This document shows positions 1-6,451 of a stretch of 7,931 nt of DNA, piece by piece. The notes beneath the pieces were generated by a model, which worked only from the letters and a program-made list of their open reading frames with translations, ran no database searches and was not told the DNA's origin. Each line of letters opens with the position of its first letter. Position 1 is the stretch's first letter. Source of the stretch: Victivallaceae bacterium (GTDB lineage: Bacteria > Verrucomicrobiota > Lentisphaeria > Victivallales > Victivallaceae); contig JAQUOK010000119.1 in assembly GCA_028717165.1 (NCBI GenBank), positions 1 to 7,931 on the forward strand, given 5' to 3'. Both the position numbers and the translations under genes were made by a program.

Positions 1-1163
1 ACAATCCGAACCTGGTGATTGTCTTTCACCATATCGAGGGTTTCCCATTTTCCGTCTTTCCATGCCTGCAATTCATAGTCTTTAATGCTCGTAGACGTAT
101 CGTTATATATCGTATTCCGGGAAGTATAAATAACGATTCTCCCTATTTTTTGCGGCGTTTTGAATTCCACCTGGTACCAGTCCGGCCATTTGTTCGGCGT
201 TCCGTCAAACCAGTATGAGTTTTTCATGCCGTCAAAGGGAAAGTAAAGAATTCCTCTATGGTTTCTGAAAGTGGAAGCGGTGGTTATTTTCAAGTTGTCA
301 CGATCATTTTCAAACAGACGGAATAATATATTCTTCATATTCCGAGCCCGGTGGTCGCTTATACATTTGTCGGCTTTCGCCTCCGCTTTATTTATGTCCG
401 GGATTGTTAATGATTTTCTGGTACTGCTGTAAATATGGACCGCATATTTGTCAAAATGGTCATCAATTACTCCATTGCTTACCTTAATCGTGCGATTTTC
501 GCCGATAACCCGGAGCTTGGCGATGTACTTCAACTGCGGCATGGATATCCTCAGGTTTCTGGCTTTTTCGAAACTGCTGGCGGCAAAAATATAATAATCG
601 CCGGCATAATTCCTGGCACAGACATGCGCCTTATTTTCAGGCGAAATTTTTAAATGACTGTCGCAGGGAGCCGCCAGGATCACCGGAGACATAATGCTCA
701 ACTCCCTGACTACCGCTTTTATGCCGTCCCATTCCGGCCAGCCGGCAATACTGCCGAATATGCTCATTCCGTAACACCAGAACATGATCCCTTTGGCGCC
801 TTCGATGATACTTGAATAGGCGATACAGCGGGTTTCGCGGTAATTCGAAAGCCTGCCCCGTTCCAAGGGGTTGGCTTCGCGGATATTGTCATAACCCTGC
901 AAAGTAACCCAAATAGGTCTGGTATTGCCGAAAAGCTTTTTCAATCTTTTTACCATGTCGGCTGTCGTGGAGAGCGGAAAACATGAATCTCCTCCTCTCC
1001 TGAACCCGGGATAAAAGTCAAACCCGTAGATATCGCAGGCCTTTCCATAATCGAAATTCATGGAGGAATAGCCACATTGTACTATTGATACGGGGTGATA
1101 TGGATCGAGCTCATCAATAGCTTTTTTGGCGTCAATATAACTTTGCGGGGGACGGGAAAAAAA
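1..1163 (-). CDS. C-terminal part of frameshifted glycosidase-like protein (barrel end plus F5/8C domain), partial at left edge
   Basis: This stretch stays open on the minus strand with no stop from the frame-change site to the window edge (about 385 codons). It continues the protein encoded at 3481-1164 in the -1 frame. The first residues after the junction (PPQSYIDAKKAIDELDPYHP) read as the normal continuation of a TIM-barrel glycosidase after its DEP motif. They are followed by DIYGFDFYP, WVTLQGYDN and IIEGAKGIMFW, typical strand and helix signatures of clan-A-like glycosidase barrels. A beta-rich stretch comes next. From about 300 down to 1 the sequence resembles an F5/8 type C (discoidin) carbohydrate-binding domain (YFPFDG, YWFDGTPNKWPDWYQVEF, IGRIVIYTSR, YELQAWKDGKWE), cut by the window edge. 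Candidate catalytic acids are E770 in the upstream part and, less certainly, the Glu of IIEGAKG near position 801. I cannot assign a CAZy family. If the frame change is real, this part is made only by slippage or not at all. Confidence 0.85.
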
Positions 1164-3481
1164 CAGTTGGGTTCATCCAAAGTCGAATAACTCAAAAGAC
1201 GGGGATAAACCTGTACCCCGGAACAGAAATCCTCAAGTGTTTTCCGGTAGGTGCTGAACGGTTTTTCTTTCGAGTGGGTTCCCTGAATTATCTCGTCGAT
1301 ATGAGAAATGATGTAATAGTCCGATTTTGCGGCGGCTTCAAAACTGGCCTTATATCTTTCGGGACTTCCGCTCTGGATAAGGAAAGCAGTATTGAACCCG
1401 GCTTCTTTAAGCTCCTGGCCGCCAACCGGACCATACCACATCCCCAGCAGAAAAAAGGGCTGATTATCGATCAATATATTCCCATTTTCATCGATTCGCA
1501 CTTCATTGGCACGCGGCTTCAACTTCCTCAAACCGGTCTCGGAGGAGGCAATCAGCTTTTGATTTTTATCCCGGAACGATATTTTCACCGTATAACGGCC
1601 ATACTGCAGATTTCCGGCAGAGAAGTCAACCGTTATCATCCGGTTTTGCACCGGATAGGTTTTCTCTTCCAGGATTTGTTTTTTTTCGTCGTATAAACCG
1701 GCGGTTATACTTGCCTTGCCCAGCAAGTCCTGGATATTCAGATGAACTTCCCCACGTATTTTTTCTATCTTTTGGGTAGCGAAAATACAGTTCTTATAAC
1801 AGGGCACTTTAAATATGAAAGTGATTGGCAAGGGAGGAGTAACCTGTTGCGGGGAAGATTCATAAACGGTTTTTCCGGATTTGGTGTCGGCCATTTTAAA
1901 ATAAATCGGGTAGTCTTCCGCTTTTTCCACCTGATAGGGCAGATCGATCCGGTTCAATCCTTTTCTGAGAGTGTAAACTTTATTTTTGGCGGTTGTTATC
2001 CGGGAATTTTCTTCGGTTGCGAGGTCTATATACATCTCGGTTGCGGCAGGCGTATTGTTGTCAATGTCAAATGTGAAATCATTATTGCCGAGTTTACCCG
2101 ATCCCGGGATAAGGTTTTTAAAGTCATAGAAATATTTACGGAAATCTACATTTACTCCGGTAAGTTTCCCGAATTTGTCTTCGGCATGAAAACCGCCGAA
2201 CGTCGGAAAAAGCGCGCTTAATTCCCCTTTGGGTCTTTGTGAGCGGCAGAGGTTTATTTTCCAGCTCAAATTACTGGCGGCAGGATATTCAAAAACATAA
2301 AAGGGTATGAATACCTCAACTGTCCATTTATCGTTACCGATGCGGGTCTTGGCGTGCCACTGTTTAGTCCAGTTGATATCCACATTGCCCGGAACCACAA
2401 CTTCATCCTGCCGGGTCGCAATCGGATTTACCATAAAATGATAATATCTTCCCGGAACCTGGCCCGGCTCCAGAAATATTTCCAGGCAATCATCGCCGAA
2501 CAAATGGAAATCATTGCGGGTTACTTTCTTGTGCAGCTTGTTTATTTGCGACTCTTTGCAGTCAAAGGCGAAATAAAAACCGTCGTCGTCATAGCCGGCA
2601 TAAGCAATAGTTTTTTCAGTTACCGGTTTTCCGGTAAAAGTGTTTACGAAACCGTCTATGCGCGCGGCTCCTTTCCAGGCGGGATCGTCTATTTCACCGT
2701 CAATTTCGGGTTTTGAACTTAATTTTTTAAGGGGAAGCACAGAAGTTTCCCTGACCTTATCGGTAAACTTGTCCTCTGAGCCCGGCTTAACAGCAGCCTC
2801 GGAGGGCAATGTCGATTTTGAATCGCCGTCTCCGGATGTACTTTTTTCCAAGCGGATATTGTCAAAATACAAATCAACCTCTTCTTTGAAATTCCATTTA
2901 AAGAACTGAATAAAATCAACTTTAGTCCAATCCGCCGGTGAAGAGTTATCCGGCAAACGGAGAGAAACAGCGTTTTTCCCGGGTTTTAAAACCACCGCGA
3001 AAAAGAAGCGTTTATATTTATCCGGGTTATCTTTCAGCGGCACCTGCCAGAATCCCTCAAGTTTTACATTTCCCTGCCAGGCGTTGAAAATATCCGCTTT
3101 GAGCGTCTCCCATAAGGTCAAGTCCCGGTCTTTAAAATAGTAGCCGATATAAGCCCCCTGCTTTTTCGGTTTTGAGGCCATATGCAGAGAAAAACGCCCT
3201 TCGGTAACATTCAGTTCGGACAGTTCCGTGTCGCAACCGCCCTGACACCATTTGCCCGGGGGAGACTTCCACAGCTTGACAATTTGTTCCTTGTCCTCAA
3301 AACCTCCAATAATTTTGCGGTCGTTATTTTCATTATCAGCCCGCACTGCGGCAGGAATTAATGCGAATAAAAAAAGTACTATGCTCCAAATACAACCGGC
3401 GGAATAAAAATTAAAACTGTCTGTTCTTAAACGATTTTGGGTTTTTTCGGAGTGCCTGATTCGATACCCGGCGTTGTGCAT
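1082..3481 (-). CDS. Secreted modular glycosidase-like protein, CBM11/CIA30-like + CBM9-like + beta-sandwiches + start of TIM barrel; truncated by frame change
   Basis: As written, this frame gives 799 residues. Residues 1-28 are a basic n-region, 29-47 a hydrophobic core, with likely signal-peptidase cleavage after VRA (residue 48), so the protein is exported. Residues 55-212 resemble a CBM11/CIA30-type galactose-binding fold, ending in LYFDNIRL. Residues 213-247 are a polar linker. Residues 250-445 form a CBM9-like/DOMON domain (PEIDGEIDDPAWKGA, DDCLEIFLEP, KWTVEVFIPF, WKINLCR). Residues 455-655 look like two Ig-like beta-sandwiches. From about 656 a glycosidase-like barrel begins (ILIDNQPFFLLGMWYGP) and reaches LSYSTLDEPN (769-772), where DEP is the likely acid/base site. 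The last 20-odd residues in this frame are an out-of-frame tail; the true protein continues at 1163-1, giving at least 1160 residues. The start follows AAGGG (3491-3495) with a 9-base gap. The gene lies 47 bases after the pseudopilin gene and is probably co-transcribed with it. Confidence 0.85.
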   Translation of the reverse strand: MHNAGYRIRHSEKTQNRLRTDSFNFYSAGCIWSIVLFLFALIPAAVRADNENNDRKIIGGFEDKEQIVKLWKSPPGKWCQGGCDTELSELNVTEGRFSLHMASKPKKQGAYIGYYFKDRDLTLWETLKADIFNAWQGNVKLEGFWQVPLKDNPDKYKRFFFAVVLKPGKNAVSLRLPDNSSPADWTKVDFIQFFKWNFKEEVDLYFDNIRLEKSTSGDGDSKSTLPSEAAVKPGSEDKFTDKVRETSVLPLKKLSSKPEIDGEIDDPAWKGAARIDGFVNTFTGKPVTEKTIAYAGYDDDGFYFAFDCKESQINKLHKKVTRNDFHLFGDDCLEIFLEPGQVPGRYYHFMVNPIATRQDEVVVPGNVDINWTKQWHAKTRIGNDKWTVEVFIPFYVFEYPAASNLSWKINLCRSQRPKGELSALFPTFGGFHAEDKFGKLTGVNVDFRKYFYDFKNLIPGSGKLGNNDFTFDIDNNTPAATEMYIDLATEENSRITTAKNKVYTLRKGLNRIDLPYQVEKAEDYPIYFKMADTKSGKTVYESSPQQVTPPLPITFIFKVPCYKNCIFATQKIEKIRGEVHLNIQDLLGKASITAGLYDEKKQILEEKTYPVQNRMITVDFSAGNLQYGRYTVKISFRDKNQKLIASSETGLRKLKPRANEVRIDENGNILIDNQPFFLLGMWYGPVGGQELKEAGFNTAFLIQSGSPERYKASFEAAAKSDYYIISHIDEIIQGTHSKEKPFSTYRKTLEDFCSGVQVYPRLLSYSTLDEPNCFFPVPRKVILTPKKLLMSSIHITPYQ
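1147..1163 (-). other. Frame-change site: T7 and C5 homopolymers just after the DEP motif
   Basis: On the minus strand the codons read GAT GAA CCC AAC TGT TTT TTT CCC, so the seven Ts (1163-1157) form T-TTT-TTT in the zero frame, the layout of a -1 slippery heptamer. Five Cs follow at 1151-1147. Slipping back one base at the T run, or restoring one missing T or C, joins the zero frame to the long open -1 frame. The zero frame stops at 1082, and the -1 frame has a stop just upstream (1175-1173), so the junction is confined to a short interval. A homopolymer sequencing or assembly error, or a true 1-base deletion, is the simplest explanation. No convincing downstream stimulatory stem-loop was seen. 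Confidence 0.8.
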
Positions 3482-3528
3482 GGTCTTTTTCCCTTTATTT
3501 AATTGTATTTTTTACTGAATTGTCATCT

Positions 3529-4179
3529 TTAAAAGCTGCTGTAGTCGATGTAATAACCTCTTGTCCGGTTTGCCGAATCACGAAAAGTATAGACTTTCAA
3601 ACTTCTCAGTTCTGATACGCCGCACGAGGCGGCATGGCCGTCCAGAAACCAGAGATTCGCTTTTTGCTGATGTCTGATCTGGATTGGAAATCCGGTACAG
3701 TAGTCCCGTCCCAGGCGATAATACTGCTGAAAAGTGGTTGTAGTTACAGTATCGGCATAATTAATGAATTGAGAAGGGTTTTTCTGATCAACGATACGAA
3801 TCCATTTCATGTCGTTGGCACTGGAGCTGTTACTCGGATCGTCGCGATGCCCGTAAGTGGAATCGTAACTGCTGGATTTGAAAGGCCCCCAGTCGGCGCA
3901 ACGGATTAATGCATTCCTGTTACTGAAATAATTTTGTTCCACAAAATACTGAGCCCAGAACTTGCTGTCCGCATAGCTTCTTCTGTCCCAGCCGTCATAA
4001 TCTCCGGAATAATTAAGTGTTGCGAGACCGCACTGACGGACATTACTGAGACACGATATGCGTTTCGATACGTCTCGCGCATTCTGCAATGCCGGCAGCA
4101 GCATTGAAGCCAGGATGGCGATGATGGCGAGCACGACGAGGAGCTCGACTAGGGTGAAAATTCTTGCTGTCGTTTTCAT
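3529..4179 (-). CDS. Type II secretion/type IV pilin-like pseudopilin with H-X9-DG C-terminal motif
   Basis: A 216-residue protein. It starts MKTTARIFTLVELL: a short basic leader, the prepilin peptidase/methylation motif with F8 as the first mature residue and E12 at the invariant +5 position, then the hydrophobic N-terminal helix to about residue 31. Prepilin peptidase would cleave before F8. The usual Gly at -1 is replaced by Ile, a departure often seen in Lentisphaerota-type sequences. The C-terminal part contains H170, nine residues, then D180-G181 (WFLDGHA), the H-X9-DG signature common in PVC pseudopilins. Several cysteines suggest disulfides outside the cytoplasm. I chose the ATG at 4179 over the in-frame ATG at 4215 because AAAGGAG lies 8 bases upstream of it and the leader is then of normal length. 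It precedes the large glycosidase-like gene by 47 bases, suggesting a shared transcript. It may be a minor pseudopilin of a secretion or display apparatus; the exact role is unknown. Confidence 0.9.
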   Translation of the reverse strand: MKTTARIFTLVELLVVLAIIAILASMLLPALQNARDVSKRISCLSNVRQCGLATLNYSGDYDGWDRRSYADSKFWAQYFVEQNYFSNRNALIRCADWGPFKSSSYDSTYGHRDDPSNSSSANDMKWIRIVDQKNPSQFINYADTVTTTTFQQYYRLGRDYCTGFPIQIRHQQKANLWFLDGHAASCGVSELRSLKVYTFRDSANRTRGYYIDYSSF

Positions 4180-4187
4180 TTTTCCGC

Positions 4188-4194
4188 TCCTTTC
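4188..4194 (-). promoter_or_regulatory. Shine-Dalgarno of the pseudopilin gene (sets its start at 4179)
   Basis: The minus strand reads AAAGGAG, eight bases, ATG (4179-4177). This is a near-consensus Shine-Dalgarno. The alternative ATG at 4215 has no comparable site and would put twelve polar residues ahead of the prepilin leader. Confidence 0.8.
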
Positions 4195-4297
4195 ATAGTT
4201 ATGGGGTATTGTCAAAATTGCTGACGTTGATTCCGCTTTATGTTGCTTATTTTTAACATGTTATCTGGTTTTTTATCTTTTCCCGGTTTTCATCTGC

Positions 4298-4327
4298 CTG
4301 AAAAACAAAACATTTTTTGTTTTTCAG
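4298..4327. repeat. Perfect 13-bp AT-rich palindrome with 4-base spacer upstream of the pseudopilin gene
   Basis: The left arm CTGAAAAACAAAA (4298-4310) is exactly complementary to TTTTGTTTTTCAG (4315-4327), with CATT between. It lies about 120 bases upstream of the pseudopilin start, a position that suits an operator for a dimeric regulator or a transcript hairpin. No promoter hexamers could be assigned with confidence around it. Which role it plays is inference. Confidence 0.7.
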
Positions 4328-4341
4328 CGCATTTTCCGGCC

Positions 4342-4443
4342 ACTTTCCGCCGCTTTATTGTCAAGGTCAAAATCGTATAAACAGCGACTGTAAAGGAGCG
4401 GCTTTATGCCGATTCGGGCCTTGACAAGAAAGCGGCGGAAAGT
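4342..4443. repeat. Long inverted repeat, 25-bp arms with one mismatch, 52-base interior
   Basis: The left arm at 4342-4366 (ACTTTCCGCCGCTTT, then ATTGTCAAGG) and the right arm at 4419-4443 (CCTTGACAAG, then AAAGCGGCGGAAAGT) are reverse complements at 24 of 25 positions. The interior holds a smaller CGGC-TTTAT-GCCG hairpin and the Shine-Dalgarno and start of a short plus-strand ORF. The arms could be terminal inverted repeats of a roughly 100-bp miniature element, but I see no target-site duplication outside them. They could equally be the stem of a structured RNA. Confidence 0.75.
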
Positions 4444-4486
4444 ACCGCGCGCAACCCTGACGGTGCTCGAAAAGCTCACCTCTTGA
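4406..4486 (+). CDS. Possible 26-residue basic peptide with strong Shine-Dalgarno
   Basis: ATG at 4406 is preceded by AAAGGAG (4392-4398) with a 7-base gap, as good a ribosome site as any in the window. The ORF runs to TGA at 4484-4486 and encodes a peptide beginning MPIRALTRKRRKVPRATL, rich in Arg and Lys in its first half. It sits inside the inverted-repeat cluster: the right arm of one repeat lies within it, and the stop falls in the left arm of the next. It is the only plus-strand candidate with translation signals. I do not recognise it. It may be a leader peptide or a chance ORF inside a repeat element; the evidence does not go beyond the signals described. Confidence 0.25.
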   Translation: MPIRALTRKRRKVPRATLTVLEKLTS

Positions 4487-4529
4487 CAAAAACGAACGAA
4501 CCGGTTTTTGTCAAGCTTCGCTTTTCGAG
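4466..4529. repeat. Composite hairpin: 12-bp and 10-bp perfect stems in register
   Basis: The inner arms CTTGACAAAAAC (4482-4493) and GTTTTTGTCAAG (4504-4515) pair perfectly around a 10-base loop. The outer arms CTCGAAAAGC (4466-4475) and GCTTTTCGAG (4520-4529) also pair perfectly, separated from the inner stem by a 6/4-base internal loop. The whole would form a 64-base hairpin on either strand. The core CTTGACAA also occurs in the arms of the neighbouring 4342-4443 repeat. Confidence 0.75.
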
Positions 4530-4572
4530 AGCGATATTATCCATGCCCGAAGCGCTCCTTTGTCGCTTACTT

Positions 4573-4606
4573 TCGTTTGACCACTTGAAATCAAGTGGTC
4601 AAACGA
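4573..4606. repeat. Perfect 16-bp palindrome with 2-base centre
   Basis: TCGTTTGACCACTTGA (4573-4588) is followed by AA and then its exact reverse complement TCAAGTGGTCAAACGA (4591-4606). It lies about 80 bases beyond the stop of the PHP gene, so it could form a strong transcript hairpin protecting or ending that message. However, no T tract follows on either strand, so it is not a standard intrinsic terminator. Confidence 0.8.
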
Positions 4607-4624
4607 CCAGCGTTCCGCCGCTGG
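4607..4624. repeat. Short inverted repeat CCAGCG-N6-CGCTGG adjoining the 16-bp palindrome
   Basis: Six-base arms at 4607-4612 and 4619-4624 flank TTCCGC. The loop and right arm contain TTCCGCCGCT, which also occurs at 4345-4354 and inverted in 4431-4441, linking this small hairpin to the larger repeat. It is too short to interpret alone. Confidence 0.45.
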
Positions 4625-4683
4625 ACCGCGTCCCGATACGTCGGTTTCGTTATTTTTTCATTTTTTTCATAAAACTTTTGACA

Positions 4684-5496
4684 CTACCTGTTATTTTTCA
4701 GCCCGACAGGCTGCCAGGAATGCAGATTGTCTTCGGTCAGATTCAAGGCATCGACAAAATATTGCAGCTTTTGCAAATTTTTAAATTCTTCCGGAGCGTG
4801 AGCATCGCTGCCAAAAGTAAATTTACATCCAACCTTTTTTGCCAGCTCAAATATCCGTAACGGTGTTTCCAGCGAGAATGTCCGGCCATAAAATGGATTG
4901 GGCAAAGAACACGGATTGATCTCTATACCGATATTATTTGCCGCAGCAATTCCGAGAGCATCAGTTAATTCCGTATCGGAAATTGTATTAATCGCAGCTT
5001 CGTACATATTATCATAACCGAATGGAAATAACGGATGAACAATTGCATCCGGCAAACCGCCGGACACCGCTGAGACAAAAAACCTAAGCAGGTGATCCGC
5101 TATTCCGCGCGGTGTTATTTCGCGCGGCTGTTCGACAAAGTTCTTCATGTGAAAATGACTGGCCGACATAACGACAAAATCCAATTTTGCTTTCAATTCG
5201 TAAGTTATCCCGAATACGCCTGGGGATTGAGTTTCAGCCTCGCAGCCAACGAGTACCTCAATATCCCATTGACAAGCATGGACCATTTCATGCAGCCGTA
5301 AGTGAGCAGCGCCGTTCATCGACCTGTACCAGTCACTGGGGGCAACGGTATCGGATGCCCAGAGGTGATCGGCAAAACCTATTTTTTTTAACCCGTTTTC
5401 AGCCGAAATGCGGATTACGTTTTCAATTGTTTGTTCCGGACTCCGGCAACAACGGGATACGCTGGTATGTATATGCATATCAGAGTCTATCCGCAT
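4684..5496 (-). CDS. PHP-domain phosphoesterase (histidinol-phosphatase/YcdX-like)
   Basis: A 270-residue protein covering a complete PHP TIM-barrel metallophosphoesterase. The expected metal ligands are all present: D6-M-H8-I-H10 at the N-terminus, D43-H44 (GFADH), E86 (GCEAE), H114 (SASHFH), H154 (IVHPL), E192 (IEINP) and D231-A-H233 (TFGSDAHAP). These normally hold a three-metal centre that hydrolyses a phosphomonoester or cyclic phosphodiester. No signal peptide is visible, so it is cytosolic. The ATG at 5496 lies inside the 3' end of the metallophosphoesterase gene (10-base overlap), with GGAG (5506-5503) six bases upstream, pointing to translational coupling. No histidine-biosynthesis genes are nearby, so a true histidinol-phosphatase role is not supported; the substrate cannot be read from the sequence. 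The partner gene suggests a two-step phosphate removal. Confidence 0.92.
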   Translation of the reverse strand: MRIDSDMHIHTSVSRCCRSPEQTIENVIRISAENGLKKIGFADHLWASDTVAPSDWYRSMNGAAHLRLHEMVHACQWDIEVLVGCEAETQSPGVFGITYELKAKLDFVVMSASHFHMKNFVEQPREITPRGIADHLLRFFVSAVSGGLPDAIVHPLFPFGYDNMYEAAINTISDTELTDALGIAAANNIGIEINPCSLPNPFYGRTFSLETPLRIFELAKKVGCKFTFGSDAHAPEEFKNLQKLQYFVDALNLTEDNLHSWQPVGLKNNR

Positions 5497-6347
5497 GATA
5501 AGCTCCGTTCAATATTTCTGTCGCAACTTCTTCCTTGAATATATGCTGATTCAAAATCGTATTTTCCGCAAAATGAGACCAAATTACTCAGGCCAATGGT
5601 TTTCATTGATAATTTCTCGTGAGTAACTTCGATTATTTTAAATTCAAACGGCATTTCACTCAAAGATGCGGTAGTTACATAATGGCGTTCGTCTTTCAGT
5701 AGGGTCATATTCATATGATTATGCGCCCCAAGAACTAATGAAGCATTTTTTAATACCGGCGCGAGCTTTTCGCACAAATCTCCCGATGGCGCGTCCAGTG
5801 ATTCTGTCCCCCCGTGCTGTTCCGGCGGCATGCCATAGATCGGAGAGTGCATAACGACTATTTGAGTATGACAAGCCATTTCAATATGCGCAATTTGCTT
5901 CATCTGTTCTGGGAACAGCCATGGGACCAGCGGCTTTTCTAAATTCCAATAAGCCGGAATTTCGCACCAGTTGCATAATACTGCATCAATCTGTACCCCA
6001 TCTTTGATCAAACGGAAATCAAATTTATTATCGGGGAAAAATTGCGTAGCATGTTCCAGCCACATCTCAAGAGAATTAGGAACCGTCAAATCATGGTTCC
6101 CAAGTACCAGATACGTTGGACAAGGCAGTTGGCTAAAGAAATTGCCAGCCTCGATAATTGATTCCGGAGTAGCCGCATCGATCATATCTCCGCCGTGAAT
6201 TATAAAATCAATATCTTTAATTTCTTTTATTTTTCTCGCCAGGCCTTCTATTATTTCCTGAAAAAACCTCAGGTAACGCGGCTGCTTGCAATAACCGATA
6301 TTATCGTCGCCGCCAATGTGCGTATCCGCTAAATATATGAATTTCAT
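5487..6347 (-). CDS. Calcineurin-like metallophosphoesterase
   Basis: A 286-residue protein with the full metallophosphoesterase signature in order: D8-T-H10 (LADTHIGG), G-G-D54 (IIHGGDMID), G-N84-H85-D (VLGNHD), H167 (VVMHSP) and G-A-H209-N-H211 (LVLGAHNH). These bind two metal ions and act on phosphomonoesters or phosphodiesters. There is no signal peptide, so it is probably cytosolic. A segment near residues 125-145 (NWCEIPAYWNLEKPLVPW) looks like a substrate-side insertion, and the C-terminal 50 residues have no clear match. The start at 6347 puts the metal motif right at the N-terminus, as usual for the family; its Shine-Dalgarno (GGGA) is weak. The 104-base gap to the upstream gene (6348-6451) holds only a 5-bp hairpin near 6390-6403, so read-through from upstream is possible. 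The overlap with the PHP gene is strong evidence that the two act together. Substrate unknown. Confidence 0.92.
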   Translation of the reverse strand: MKFIYLADTHIGGDDNIGYCKQPRYLRFFQEIIEGLARKIKEIKDIDFIIHGGDMIDAATPESIIEAGNFFSQLPCPTYLVLGNHDLTVPNSLEMWLEHATQFFPDNKFDFRLIKDGVQIDAVLCNWCEIPAYWNLEKPLVPWLFPEQMKQIAHIEMACHTQIVVMHSPIYGMPPEQHGGTESLDAPSGDLCEKLAPVLKNASLVLGAHNHMNMTLLKDERHYVTTASLSEMPFEFKIIEVTHEKLSMKTIGLSNLVSFCGKYDFESAYIQGRSCDRNIERSLSCG

Positions 6348-6451
6348 TTTTTATTCCCGATTATTCAGTCCTGAAAAGCGGCGCACCCGGAAAAAGTTCC
6401 GACTTTCATCAGTCCGCGCGGTTTTGAGTTTTGTTGTCTTTCCCGGTAATG

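Noticed and set aside
435..653. Plus-strand open frame of 72 codons
   Set aside because: It is antisense to the continuing -1 frame of the glycosidase-like gene, which is well supported.
1274..2716. Several long plus-strand open frames across this stretch
   Set aside because: They lie opposite the large glycosidase-like gene, lack recognisable domains or ribosome sites, and are antisense shadows of a strongly supported coding frame.
4180..4215. Longer pseudopilin start at the ATG at 4215
   Set aside because: It has no good Shine-Dalgarno and gives an unusual polar extension; the ATG at 4179 has AAAGGAG at good spacing and a normal prepilin leader.
4342..4443. Miniature transposable element with target-site duplication
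   Set aside because: The 25-bp arms suit a MITE but the flanking bases show no direct repeat, so only an inverted repeat is reported.
4573..4624. Intrinsic terminator for the PHP gene
   Set aside because: The stem is strong but no T tract follows on the minus strand; the T-rich stretch at 4652-4670 lies on the wrong side of the hairpin.
4298..4624. CRISPR array
   Set aside because: The repeats are inverted, of differing length, and not regularly spaced; there are no spacers of uniform size and no cas genes.
4483..4860. Plus-strand open frame of 125 codons beginning in the repeat cluster
   Set aside because: It starts with TTG inside a hairpin arm, runs antisense into the PHP gene, and shows no domain.
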